Counted from the first letter of the stretch, positions 45,231-54,516 are shown. The stretch is DNA of 64,000 nucleotides from Candidatus Endomicrobiellum devescovinae (GCA_031267795.1 JAIRYK010000010.1:1-64000); one strand, 5' to 3'. The notes: generated from the letters alone by a model not told the origin. A program made the numbers and translations.

Positions 45231-46551
45231 AAAAATATTGATATTATTATATGTCCTTTTAGCTTTAATATTTTTATTTTTCACTATCCCGGGCAAAGAT
45301 AGTACTATAGTCTGGTCGTCGTTTGTGGCATTAGCAGGTCTTTTGTATGCTTATTGGTACAAAAAAGCAGTTTTTATTTTTTCTCCCATAGCTTGCGCAA
45401 TAGCTCTTACTTTTACAAGGGAGTATCCTTTTTCTGCGTTTAGTGCCTGTGTAATTTTTCTTTCTTTGCTTCCAGCACCTTATTATTTCTATAAAAAGTC
45501 AAGGGATATGGAAAAATTTTTATTTAAGAAAAATAGGGAGCTCAAATTAAAATACCAAACTACTCTTTCTAAATACAGAAAAGTATTTTATAAACGGCAG
45601 AAGCAAGAAGACAATATAGACAAAATAATTAGATTTTATGGTATGTGGAAAAATTTGTATATGAGCATATCCAAAGATGAGTATGTAGAAGTTATTTTGA
45701 ATTCTTTTGACGGTCAAGTTGGTTCTAGAGGTCAGGCGTTTTTTGAAAAAACGCAATCAGGCTGGATTATTCTAAAAAGTTCGGGAGTATTTCAGAACAA
45801 TGATATTGCCAATTTGCCCGATTTGTTGAATAAAGATAAAAGTTATGGTATCAGCTCTGTCTTGGATATTAACGGCTGCAAAGTTGTCTATTGGTTTTTA
45901 AAAATTGGAAGCAATACTCTTGGTTGTTTAATAATAGCGACCGATAAACAATATTCAGATAGATTCGTTGAAGAAGGCATGATTTTTGCCCCGCAGATTT
46001 CATTGGGACTTAGAAGAGCAACTCTTTTTGAAGTAATGTTACACAGATCAAGGAGAGATGGTTTGACTGGATTGTTGCTTAAACGTTATTTTTTGCAAAG
46101 ATTGGAGTTTGAGATTCAAAGAAAAAAACGTTACGATTATAATTTTTATATTTTGATGCTAGATTTAGATTCTTTTAAAAGAGTTAATGACGAACATGGG
46201 CATTTGGTTGGTGATTTAGCTCTTGCTTCCATTGCTAAAACTGTCTCAGATTCGGCAAGACCCGGAGATTTGGTCGGCAGATACGGCGGTGAAGAATTTA
46301 TAATACTAATGCCTATAGTAAATAAGAAAGAAGTAAAAGATTTATCCTTTAAAATAAAAGAAGCTGTAAAATCGCTAGTCTTTAATGAAAATGGCAAAAA
46401 ATTTAGTATTACTATAAGCATTGGAGTGAGCGCAGATTCAAGAGAAATATCTAATCCTGATCTTTTGATAAAAAGTGCTGATAAAGCTCTTTATGAAGCA
46501 AAAAAACAAGGCAAAGACAAAGTCGTACTATATGATGATATAAAGAAGTAA
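45223..46551 (+). CDS. Membrane diguanylate cyclase, second of a pair
   Basis: The 442-residue protein has several N-terminal membrane segments (first about 4-20), a basic linker, a GAF-like sensory region (about 135-275) and a GGDEF domain with RRDGLTGLLLKRYFLQ, active site RYGGEEF and RPGD as a candidate RxxD site. The ATG at 45223 overlaps the stop of the preceding cyclase gene; an upstream ATG at 45160 would put 21 unrelated residues before the membrane anchor. Architecture is the same as its neighbour, so they probably arose by duplication. Cyclic di-GMP synthesis at the membrane. Confidence 0.88.
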   Translation: MNKKILILLYVLLALIFLFFTIPGKDSTIVWSSFVALAGLLYAYWYKKAVFIFSPIACAIALTFTREYPFSAFSACVIFLSLLPAPYYFYKKSRDMEKFLFKKNRELKLKYQTTLSKYRKVFYKRQKQEDNIDKIIRFYGMWKNLYMSISKDEYVEVILNSFDGQVGSRGQAFFEKTQSGWIILKSSGVFQNNDIANLPDLLNKDKSYGISSVLDINGCKVVYWFLKIGSNTLGCLIIATDKQYSDRFVEEGMIFAPQISLGLRRATLFEVMLHRSRRDGLTGLLLKRYFLQRLEFEIQRKKRYDYNFYILMLDLDSFKRVNDEHGHLVGDLALASIAKTVSDSARPGDLVGRYGGEEFIILMPIVNKKEVKDLSFKIKEAVKSLVFNENGKKFSITISIGVSADSREISNPDLLIKSADKALYEAKKQGKDKVVLYDDIKK

Positions 46552-46580
46552 AATCTCTATTTTTTCTGATTAAATCTTTA

Positions 46581-46610
46581 TTGACACATTAATGTTAAAA
46601 TTGATATAAA
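46581..46610 (+). promoter_or_regulatory. Promoter of coaD, likely leaderless
   Basis: TTGACA and TATAAA are separated by 18 nt. The -10 box ends 7 nt before the coaD ATG, so transcription is expected to start at the start codon. No Shine-Dalgarno lies in between. Confidence 0.75.
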
Positions 46611-46617
46611 ATTCGTC

Positions 46618-47109
46618 ATGGACAGAAATTTTTCAGCGGTTTATCCTGGTAGTTTTGACCCTCCTACAAATGGACATTTAGATATTATAACAAGAGCTTC
46701 TAATTTATTTCCAAATATAATAGTAGCTGTAACGGATAATGTTAATAAAAGACATACTTTTACATTACAAGAAAGAATTGACTTATTGCAAAAATCTACT
46801 AAACACTTAAAAAATGTTGAGATTTTGTCTTTTTCAGGACTTTTAGCTGATTATCTTAAGAAGATAAATTCTTTTGTATTAATAAGAGGATTAAGAGCTC
46901 TTTCAGATTTTGAATACGAATTCCAAATGGCTTTAATGAACAGAAAATTAAATAAAAAGATTGAAACCATATTTCTTACTCCAGACCAATCTTATACGTT
47001 TCTTTCTTCAAGTATGGTAAAAGAAATAGCTATGCTTGGCGGAAGTGCGAAAGCTTTTGTTCCTAAATGCGTTGAAGTAGAATTAAAGAAGCGATTTAGA
47101 AATAGATAA
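46618..47109 (+). CDS. coaD: Phosphopantetheine adenylyltransferase
   Basis: CoaD adenylates 4'-phosphopantetheine in coenzyme A synthesis. Motifs: AVYPGSFDPPTNGHLDII with the T/HxGH nucleotide-binding site, RGLRALSDFEYEFQMALMNR split over the substrate loop, and SSSMVKEIA. It has 163 residues, the usual size. A consensus promoter ends right at its start and there is no Shine-Dalgarno, so it may be translated from a leaderless mRNA. The pseudopilin gene follows by 8 nt. Confidence 0.95.
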   Translation: MDRNFSAVYPGSFDPPTNGHLDIITRASNLFPNIIVAVTDNVNKRHTFTLQERIDLLQKSTKHLKNVEILSFSGLLADYLKKINSFVLIRGLRALSDFEYEFQMALMNRKLNKKIETIFLTPDQSYTFLSSSMVKEIAMLGGSAKAFVPKCVEVELKKRFRNR

Positions 47110-47117
47110 AGGCGAAT

Positions 47118-47528
47118 ATGCGAATTAATAAAATTGAAATAGCGGTAGCAATTGTAATTATAGGTTTGCTTGTTTTTCTTACTGTTTACAAATGTCTTAG
47201 TGTGTTAGAGCAATCTAAGGAAATTGCCACTAAAAAAGGTCTCTCGTCATTAAGAAATGCGATTGCTATATATTACAGTGATAATAACGGAAGATATCCT
47301 GATAGCGACATTTCTAAAGAGCTTGTGGAAAAAGGATACATAGAAAAAATTCCATATGTTTACATTCCTCATCATAAAAAATCAAATCAAATAACAATAG
47401 ATAACCTCAACAAAAATACAGATTCTGGTGGTTGGGCGTATAAAGTTGACGATACGCCTGATTCTAACGGTAGAACAAAGGGTCAAATTTGGATAAATTG
47501 TTCACACGGTGATTGGAGTAAATTATAG
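47118..47528 (+). CDS. Type II secretion/type IV pseudopilin-like protein
   Basis: The 136-residue protein has the hydrophobic N-terminal helix of pseudopilins, KIEIAVAIVIIGLLVFLTV, with the Glu that corresponds to position +5, and a C-terminal domain with YYSDNNGRYPDSD and GWAYKVDD like GspG. The consensus Gly before the cleavage site is absent: residues before the helix are MRIN. So processing by the peptidase encoded next door is uncertain. It could be an uncleaved, membrane-bound pseudopilin. It is 8 nt after coaD and 2 nt before the peptidase gene. Confidence 0.7.
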   Translation: MRINKIEIAVAIVIIGLLVFLTVYKCLSVLEQSKEIATKKGLSSLRNAIAIYYSDNNGRYPDSDISKELVEKGYIEKIPYVYIPHHKKSNQITIDNLNKNTDSGGWAYKVDDTPDSNGRTKGQIWINCSHGDWSKL

Positions 47529-47530
47529 CA

Positions 47531-48184
47531 ATGGCTCTTCTTAAAATTTTGTTTGTTTTTTATATAGGCTTTAAAATCGGAAATGCAATTTATAAAAGTT
47601 TTTACATAAGGCTTATTTGCGCTGTTTCTTTAGCTTTTCTTTTCTATAAATTTTCTTTTTCGCTACAGTTTTTGATGTTCTCTTTTTTTACAGTTACTTT
47701 GATTTTAGTTTCAGTTGAGGATTATTTTCATAAACTGATTCCTGCAATAGCTCCGCCTCTTTTATTTGGCATTGGATTGTTGTTTAGCTTTTTTAACCCT
47801 ATTTTTTTAGACAAAAGTTATTTTTTCAAGTTGTTTAATTCTATTTTGGGTGCTCTTGCTGGAGGCGGCATTTTATTTTTAATTAGCATGTTAGGCGAAT
47901 TTCTTTATAAAAAAGAAGTTATGGGTGGAGGCGATGTGAAGCTGATGCTAGGTGTGGGAGCTTTTGTTGGTGCGGAACGGGTTTTACTATCAATTTTTAT
48001 TGCTTCGCTTTTAGCAAGCATAGTCGGTCTTATTCTTATTTTATTTAAAAAGAAATCAAAAGAAATGTATATTCCGTTTGGACCTTTTTTATCGTTGGCA
48101 TCTTTTGCCGTTGTACTCATTCCTAAACCAATTCAATTGCTTGATATACTCTTTGCGTGGGAAGCTAAAATTTTAGGAGCCTAA
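47531..48184 (+). CDS. Prepilin peptidase, A24 family, short
   Basis: This 217-residue membrane protein has about six membrane segments. The catalytic Asp pair of A24 peptidases is visible: Asp in VSVEDYFHKLIP and the GxGD motif in MGGGDVKLML. The N-terminal methyltransferase part with its Cys-rich loop, found in PilD, is absent, so it should only cleave leader peptides. It lies directly after a pseudopilin gene. No ATPase or secretin for a pilus or type II system is in this window. Confidence 0.82.
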   Translation: MALLKILFVFYIGFKIGNAIYKSFYIRLICAVSLAFLFYKFSFSLQFLMFSFFTVTLILVSVEDYFHKLIPAIAPPLLFGIGLLFSFFNPIFLDKSYFFKLFNSILGALAGGGILFLISMLGEFLYKKEVMGGGDVKLMLGVGAFVGAERVLLSIFIASLLASIVGLILILFKKKSKEMYIPFGPFLSLASFAVVLIPKPIQLLDILFAWEAKILGA

Positions 48185-48185
48185 A

Positions 48186-49726
48186 ATGTCTTCCTATTTG
48201 GAAAATTTTAATTTTCTGACAGTTCTGTTTTCTATAATTTTTATATTTTCAATTTTTTCTCGCTTTTCATCTTCTTTAAGCGTAAATATTGTATCTTTTT
48301 TTATTGTTTCTATAACCTTTATATTTTCCTTTAACAGCTTTAAAGCCAGTTTAAAAAATTATTTGCTTCCAATTTCTTTATTTGTTTTGTTTTGCATAAT
48401 CTCTTATTATTTTTCAGACTTCAAATACAATGTAAGAAATGAAATGTTTTTGCTTTTTTCCGGAAGCGGAATGTATTTATTAATTGGTTTTTTAAAGCCT
48501 GAAGAGAGAACAAAAGTGTTGATTATACCTGTTCTAATAGGTCTTTTGCTTACGATTTATATTTTTGCCTCTCTTATTCCATTCTCAAAAGTGTTTCCCA
48601 ATAAGGACACAACAAGCTATATAAGTTGCGTAACATGCTTTTTACTGTCAGCTCTTTCATTGTCCTTTGCTTTTTGGAACGAAAAAAAAGAATTTATATA
48701 TGTATATCGTTTATATTTTTCATTGCCATACTTATGGTGAGATCTTTGTTTGCCGTATGCATTGCGAGTTTTATATTTTCAACGGCTTTGCTCATTTTGG
48801 GCAATAAGAGAAAGAATATTTTTTCTGCTGTTTTTGCTTTGAGCGGTATATTGTCTTTTTATTTTCTTCTCAAAAATTCTTTTTTCTCAGAAAAATTTCT
48901 GATTTGGAAAACAGCTTTATCCGTGATAACAGATAACTTTCTTCTTGGTGTTGGGTTTAATAATTATAAGTCTGTTTCTCTTTCTTACGGTACGGTTGAA
49001 AATGTTGACGTCTTATATTGCTATAATATATTTCTACAGGTTCTAGCTGAAACTGGGATTATAGGATTTGTTCTCTTCTTGGCTCTTTTATTTGTTTTTT
49101 TCTTTTTTGTAATAAAAAGGCTAAGCTCTAGAAAAGATAAAAAGACATATTTGTTTGTCTTGCTTGCTGTAATCGTTTTTCTGGTTTATAATTTTTTTAA
49201 TTCAGCTGCTTTTGTTTCTACAAATATGCTGATGTTTTTTTATCTTCTCTCATTTCCTCTACCGCTGTATGTTGTAGAAAAAAGAAAAGAAAGAGTTAAT
49301 GGTTATATTTTGGCAGCTTTGTCGTTACTTTTGATTATTTCATTAGGTATTCCGTTATATGCTCGTCAGGAATACAAAAAGGGCATATCATTTTTTGCAA
49401 ATAAAAATTTTGCGCAAGCGAAAATTTGTTTTATTAAAGCGATGGGAGATGATTATTTAAATCCAGAATATTCTGGAAGACTTAGTGACGTTTATTTTGC
49501 TGTTCACCAAGTAAATAATAATAAGATTTTCTTAAAAAAAGCCCTAAAATGGTCTGAGCATGCGTCTAGACTTGCTAAAAATAATGGTAAATATTATTAT
49601 CAGCTTGCATGGTTGTATCATTTCGTAAAAAATGATGAAAAAGCATCGGAAAATATAGCACTAGCTGTTGAAAAAGATCCATTTAATCTTCTGTATCAAG
49701 AAGCTTGCCAAATTTTACTGATGTAA
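48186..49726 (+). pseudogene. O-antigen ligase/polymerase-like protein with TPR end, frameshifted at poly-A
   Basis: The first frame (48186-48740) gives five or so membrane segments and ends at SLPYLW. The second begins before it (open from 48626) and continues as IYICISFIFFIAILMVRSLF, with a GVGFNNYKS segment resembling the Wzy-C loop and a TPR-like C-terminus (FAQAKICFIKAM, YYYQLAWLYHF). The frames cross at gaaaaaaaag (48,681-48,690), a run of eight A; nine would restore FWNEKKRIYICIS in one frame. The joined protein would have about 513 residues. It would ligate or polymerise surface polysaccharide, which fits the following genes. Slippage at the A run could still yield some product. Confidence 0.72.
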
Positions 49727-49743
49727 CTTTAGGAGATAGATAA

Positions 49744-50730
49744 ATGTTCAAGAAGCATTTTTTTAAAATATTGGCAGGCATATGTGTAAGTATTATTCTT
49801 ATTTGGCTGACTCTGCGTCAAATAGATATTAAAAAGTCTTTTGAGCTTATAGCAGGTGTCAAGTATTTTGTTTTAATTCCGGCAATTTTAGTTTATGTTT
49901 TTACTTATATTCTCAGAAGTGTAAGGTATTATTATATTCTTTTGCCTCTTAAAAAGACTAAAGTTTTGGATAATTTTCCTTATACAATAATTGGTTTTTT
50001 TGCAAATAACATAATTCCCTTAAGACTTGGCGAATTGATAAGAGCCAAAATAACGGGTGAACGTTTGCACGTGTCCCGCAGCAGTGCGCTTGCTACGATT
50101 GTGATAGAGCGTTTGTTTGACGTAATAATCTTTGGTTTATTTTTCTTCTTAATAGTTACTGTTATGTCTTTTCCTGAATTTATAAAGAAATCTTTTTACA
50201 TATTAACTTTTGTTTTCTTTATTTGTTTATCAACCCTCTACATTATGCTGACTCATAAAAATAAAGCCTTGAAAGTATTGTCAAAGATGCCCATATCGTC
50301 GGTCGTTGAATCATTGATAACAGTTTTTTTAAACAGATTCACAGGCGGACTAGCTGTTCTTAAAAAGCCGTCTATATTGATAAAAAGTTTTATTTTTTCA
50401 GGAATTTTATGGATAACAGAAGCATTATTTGTTGTTATTGTGGCTTATGCGTGTGGGATACATATTTCAATTCTTGGCGGCATATTTACAGTTATAATAG
50501 TAGGCATGGGGGGCATAATTCCTACCGCTCCCGGATATTTTGGCGCTTTTGAGCTTATGGGCGTTTTAGCATTGTCAACGCTATCTGTAGATAAAGATTT
50601 GGCTTTTATATGCACGGCGATTTGTCATTTTTTACAGCTTGTAATCATATTTACTTTAGGAGGGCTTTGTGTGCTAAAGACAAAGATTACTTTTTCCGAT
50701 TTGTTTAAATTTGCTAAAGACTCTGAGTAA
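49744..50730 (+). CDS. Flippase-like UPF0104 / LPG synthase TM family protein
   Basis: This 328-residue integral membrane protein has seven to eight membrane segments and the family signatures FFANNIIPLRLGELIRAK and IVIERLFD, and GGIIPTAPGYFGAFE near the C-terminus. The family (also called AglD/MprF transmembrane type) is linked to lipid or lipid-sugar transfer at the membrane. AGGAG lies before the ATG. The next genes are a WecA-like transferase and an FAD enzyme, so a role in surface glycolipids is likely. Confidence 0.82.
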   Translation: MFKKHFFKILAGICVSIILIWLTLRQIDIKKSFELIAGVKYFVLIPAILVYVFTYILRSVRYYYILLPLKKTKVLDNFPYTIIGFFANNIIPLRLGELIRAKITGERLHVSRSSALATIVIERLFDVIIFGLFFFLIVTVMSFPEFIKKSFYILTFVFFICLSTLYIMLTHKNKALKVLSKMPISSVVESLITVFLNRFTGGLAVLKKPSILIKSFIFSGILWITEALFVVIVAYACGIHISILGGIFTVIIVGMGGIIPTAPGYFGAFELMGVLALSTLSVDKDLAFICTAICHFLQLVIIFTLGGLCVLKTKITFSDLFKFAKDSE

Positions 50731-50812
50731 TTTGTGCGATATTGAAATAAGGCTTGTTTCAGTTGGCTGCGTTAATTTTTATGTCAGTAAAAATTCATGA
50801 GAACGAGGAAAA

Positions 50813-51850
50813 ATGATGAACGAAAGTTCCCTCTATCTTTTTGCATTTTTTTTGGCTCTCTTAAGTTCAGTTTTTTTAGTTCCTATTTTTAGATTCTTTG
50901 CCATTAAGTTAAAAGTTTTGGATAATCCCTCTTCAAATATAAAAACTCATAAAATTAGTACTCCTTATTTGGGTGGACTTGGCATTTCTTTAGCTTGGCT
51001 TATATCGTTATTTTTAATAAGAATCACAACATCTTTTCCAAATTTAACTTTGAGAAATTTAAGGGGAATAATATATGGTTCTCTGATTCTGTGTCTTCTC
51101 GGTTTAATTGATGACATAAAGTTAAAAGGGCTTGGTTTTAAATCAAAACTTTTATTTCAATTTCTTGCAGCTTCAATCGTTGTTTTTTGTTTTGGTATAA
51201 GAATCAATTTTATTTCAATATATTGGTTGTCTTGCCTTGTAAGCATTATATGGATAGTCGGCATAACAAACGCTTTTAATATAATAGACATCATGGATGG
51301 GCTTTCAAGCGGCATTGCAGTTATAGCGGCATTTGCCTTTTTCTTTATTTCCATGCCGTCTAAAATGCTTTATGTCAATTTTTGTTCCATAGCTTTAGCA
51401 GGAGCAGTTCTTGGTTTTTTGCCTTTTAATTTGTCCAAATCAAAAAAAATATTTATGGGTGACGCTGGCAGTTTATTTATTGGTTTTGTAATGGCAAGTC
51501 TTGCTATGGGTGTATCTTATTCTTCAATAAATAATTTCGGTATTTTTGCTCCGTTGTTTATACTTGCTATTCCTATATATGAGACTATTTTGGTTAGTGT
51601 GTGCAGGATACGCAATGGAAAACTGCCGTTTTTAGGAAGCAAAGATCATTATGCTTTGCGTCTTGAAAAAATGGGTTTTTCAAGAAAAAGAATTCTTATT
51701 ATAAGTTATACTGCAAGCATATTTTTTTCTATTTGTGCCTATTTATTCACATCGTTACCATCTAGCTGTTCATTAATACTTTTCGTTTCCGTAAGCGTCG
51801 GCTTGTGGGTTTTAAGCATTACTCTTGCTTCCGTAAAGGTTGATAAATGA
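50813..51850 (+). CDS. WecA/MraY-like phospho-sugar transferase
   Basis: This polyprenyl-phosphate sugar-1-phosphate transferase has about ten membrane segments. Catalytic and binding motifs are present: HKISTPYLGGLGI, GLIDDIKLKGLG with the Asp pair, NAFNIIDIMDGLSS, MGDAGSLFIGF and SKDHYALRL with the late His. It should start lipid-linked glycan synthesis on undecaprenyl phosphate, likely with a UDP-HexNAc. It has 345 residues. The distinct MraY of peptidoglycan is expected elsewhere. It overlaps the next gene by 4 nt. Confidence 0.88.
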   Translation: MMNESSLYLFAFFLALLSSVFLVPIFRFFAIKLKVLDNPSSNIKTHKISTPYLGGLGISLAWLISLFLIRITTSFPNLTLRNLRGIIYGSLILCLLGLIDDIKLKGLGFKSKLLFQFLAASIVVFCFGIRINFISIYWLSCLVSIIWIVGITNAFNIIDIMDGLSSGIAVIAAFAFFFISMPSKMLYVNFCSIALAGAVLGFLPFNLSKSKKIFMGDAGSLFIGFVMASLAMGVSYSSINNFGIFAPLFILAIPIYETILVSVCRIRNGKLPFLGSKDHYALRLEKMGFSRKRILIISYTASIFFSICAYLFTSLPSSCSLILFVSVSVGLWVLSITLASVKVDK

Positions 51851-53127
51851 AAGAAATAATAATAATCGGCGCTGGAATAAGCGGATTAACTACTGCTTAT
51901 TTTTTAAAAAAGCCTTATGAAATTTTGGAAGCAAAACCTTATGCAGGTGGTCTTTGCGCTTCATTTTACGAAGACGGTTTTGTTTTTGATTGTTCAGGGC
52001 ATTTTATGCATGTTAAAAATAAAGAAATAAAAAATACGATAGAAAAGTTGACACGAGGACTTTTAAAAATAGAAAGAAATGCGGCAATATATGCAAAAAA
52101 TAAATTTATTCCATACCCTTTTCAAGCAAATCTTTATTATCTTGACTATAAAACAAAGAAAGAATGCGTTGACGGTGCACTTAGGAGAAAAGACGTCCAA
52201 ATTTCAAGTTCAATGCCTTTTTTGACTTGGTCGGAAGCTATGTTTGGATCGGGCATAACAAAGCATTTTATGAAGCCGTATAATCAAAAACTATGGGATT
52301 ATGATTTAAACAAAATGACTGCGGAGTGGACAGGCGACTTTGTTCCAAAGCCTGATGCAAAAAGTATAGTAAAGACTGCATACTTAAAAAATAAAAAGAT
52401 ATATGGCTACAATAGCATATTTTACTATCCTAAACTTAATGGCTGCAGAGCGTTAATAGATGGTCTTACGAAAAATATAAAAGTTAATTTAAATTCTAAA
52501 ACACAAAAAATAGACGTAAAAAATAAAATTGTTTTGTGTTCTTATGGGAAGGTTTACAAATACAATAGAATTGTTTCAACTCAAGCTTTGCCTGAACTTT
52601 TAAATCAAATAACAAATTTGCCTTCAAATGTTAAAAGTGCGGCAAAAAATCTCTTATCAAATTCCGTAAGGTGCGTTAATATAGGCGTAAAATCAGAAAA
52701 AGGTATTCCTAAAAAGCTTAAAGACAAACATTGGATATATTTCCCAGAATCTCAATTCCCTTTTTACAGAGCTGGTATTTATTCAAATGTTAACGCTGCA
52801 AATGCGCCAAAAGGAAGTTACAGTTTTTACGTTGAATTTTCTTCATTAAATGAGAATTATAAAAATGTTGAAAATTTGTTAGATGATTTTAAAAAGCTCG
52901 GATTTATAAGAAAAAAAGACAAGATAGCAGCTGTAAATATTATAGATATGCCTTATGCTTATGTGATTTTTGACGATAAAAGAAAAAAATCACTTCAAAT
53001 TATAAAAGAGTTTTTAAAAGAATGCGGGATTTTTTCAATAGGCAGGTACGGAGCTTGGGAATATTCTTTTATTGAAAAGAATATGATAGATGCAAAAGCT
53101 TTAGCAGATATACTAAATAAAGAATAA
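51847..53127 (+). CDS. FAD-dependent amine oxidase-like / protoporphyrinogen oxidase-like protein
   Basis: The 426-residue protein has the N-terminal FAD site IIIGAGISGLTTAYFL, then EILEAKPYAGGLCASF and CSGHFMH, and later KPYNQKLWDYDLNKMTAEW, a pattern shared by UDP-galactopyranose mutase and amine-oxidase relatives in polysaccharide loci. It overlaps the WecA-like gene by 4 nt, which points to a sugar or lipid-linked substrate and not haem. The exact reaction is unknown. A terminator lies 150 nt downstream. Confidence 0.75.
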   Translation: MKEIIIIGAGISGLTTAYFLKKPYEILEAKPYAGGLCASFYEDGFVFDCSGHFMHVKNKEIKNTIEKLTRGLLKIERNAAIYAKNKFIPYPFQANLYYLDYKTKKECVDGALRRKDVQISSSMPFLTWSEAMFGSGITKHFMKPYNQKLWDYDLNKMTAEWTGDFVPKPDAKSIVKTAYLKNKKIYGYNSIFYYPKLNGCRALIDGLTKNIKVNLNSKTQKIDVKNKIVLCSYGKVYKYNRIVSTQALPELLNQITNLPSNVKSAAKNLLSNSVRCVNIGVKSEKGIPKKLKDKHWIYFPESQFPFYRAGIYSNVNAANAPKGSYSFYVEFSSLNENYKNVENLLDDFKKLGFIRKKDKIAAVNIIDMPYAYVIFDDKRKKSLQIIKEFLKECGIFSIGRYGAWEYSFIEKNMIDAKALADILNKE

Positions 53128-53279
53128 TTGACCTTTTCATTGTGAGTGTAGACCAATTATAAGTTAATAAAACAAGGTGTTGTAAAATTTTTCTGTCTGA
53201 ATATTTGTAAACTTTTCAGGCTACAAATGGATTGGATAAAAGATTTTAAGGATAATTAGCGCAAAATTCAATATATAAC

Positions 53280-53309
53280 AAAGACTCCAAAATTTAATTT
53301 GGAGTCTTT
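53280..53309. terminator. Terminator hairpin
   Basis: A perfect 12-bp stem, aaagactccaaa / tttggagtcttt, with a 6-nt loop is followed by gttattttatt. It closes the polysaccharide operon and may also serve the converging minus-strand gene. Confidence 0.8.
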
Positions 53310-53358
53310 GTTATTTTATTATACATTTATGAAGCGGGGCTATTTCATTAAAGTTATA

Positions 53359-54067
53359 TTAATACTTAAACGCTGTTGCTGTCTCATATGCATTTTCATC
53401 ATCTTCTCCTATTCCTGTAAACCTAATAAATTGTTCAGGAACTCCCAAAGCTCGCATTAAAGATGAAACAGCACGTTGTGTTAGCCACTCCAAAGGCTCT
53501 CTGATATAATCATAATTACCACGATAATTAGTATTCATATAATCTGCTGCTATGTTTCTAAGCTGTTGATTTGAAGTACTGCTCAAGTCTGGAAGATTAG
53601 AATGACCTAAAAATTCTTGCATGATTTACAAGTCTTCTAACGGCAAATAGTCCGCAGTCACCGGCCGTGAAAGATTCTCCGCGGTCTTGATAATAGAAAT
53701 GGTTACTGGTTTGATGCAAAGGTGTAATAGTATTACCAAAATATTCTTCAGTGTAAATACCTCTAACATAAGGTTCTATAGTTCCTATATTTTCCATGGC
53801 TCCAAGAAATAACCCTTTAAAGAATACACTTAAAGAAGGTCCCCACATATACAAAAACACTCCGACACCTATTACAGCGGTTCCAATAAGTGCGCCACGA
53901 ATAATATTGCCTTCCCTTTCTTTAAAATACTCAGACCAAGATTGAGTAGGCTTCTGATAAATGCCATGCATTTGTTTACTGTTGTTTACTGTTGATGCTG
54001 CAAAAGAGTTTTTCATAGGGAAAATCAATAATGCAAGCATTAAAACAGATAAAATAATTTTTTTCAT
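53359..54067 (-). pseudogene. Exported protein with cysteine-protease-like motif, frameshifted
   Basis: The first frame (54067 down to 53597, 156 residues) has a signal peptide (MKKIILSVLMLALLIFPM...SFAAS), a hydrophobic segment (about residues 58-95) and then NHFYYQDRGESFTAGDCGLFAV before it ends. The second (53622 to 53359) continues as MQEFLGHSNLPDLSS, QQLRNIAADYM and a charged end. A one-base shift near 53,622-53,635 joins them. GDCGLFAV followed about 30 residues later by LRNIAADYM recalls the Cys box and LR helix of OTU-type proteases, or the DCG box of Ulp1-like ones. The match is short and no late catalytic His block is seen, so the protease idea is only a hypothesis. Confidence 0.55.
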
Positions 54068-54210
54068 AAGTATCTCTCTTTTATTACATTAATATAATGA
54101 AAACTTATAACTTATATTATTTATTATAATCTTTTTGAACAGTAATAAACATTAAAGTTGTGAAATTTTATAAAAATATGTGGATGATCCCATGTCAGTT
54201 TTCCAAAAAT

Positions 54211-54516
54211 TTATCTATGTAAATCTCTCCGATGACGCATGTGGTGGCACATGTGACGATGATGAGGATGTTTGTTCCATTCTTTTTTAATAGAGTTTTT
54301 GGGGCACGACATTATAATTTCATTTTCAGTTTCATTTAGTACTTTGCACGTATTCTCTAAATTTTTTCTACAGTCTTCTTTAAAAAAATGATGTCTATGG
54401 TTACCATGATGCCCATGATGTCTGTTATGCCTATTATGACCTCCTAAGCATGCATGTGATGATGTTGCAATAAACAAAAATGTTGACATTAAAGCTACTC
54501 CAAGCAAAGTTTTCAT
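54211..54516 (-). CDS. Secreted His-rich protein, possible metal binder
   Basis: The 101-residue product has a signal peptide (MKTLLGVALMSTFLFIATSSHA) and a mature part with a His/Asn/Gly cluster (GGHNRHNRHHGHHGNHRHH), a central segment with Cys residues (CRKN, TCKVL, SCPKN) and a second His/Met/Arg-rich tail ending HHMRHRRDLHR. His clusters of this density bind Ni, Zn or Cu in other proteins; here that is an inference. The start has AAAGGA upstream on the minus strand. No metal transporter gene adjoins it. Confidence 0.6.
   Translation of the reverse strand: MKTLLGVALMSTFLFIATSSHACLGGHNRHNRHHGHHGNHRHHFFKEDCRKNLENTCKVLNETENEIIMSCPKNSIKKEWNKHPHHRHMCHHMRHRRDLHR

Noticed and set aside
54230-54270. 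Palindrome-like catgtggtggcacatg as an operator
   Set aside because: It is inside the His/Met/Arg-rich coding tail and follows from repeated CAC/CAT/ATG codons.
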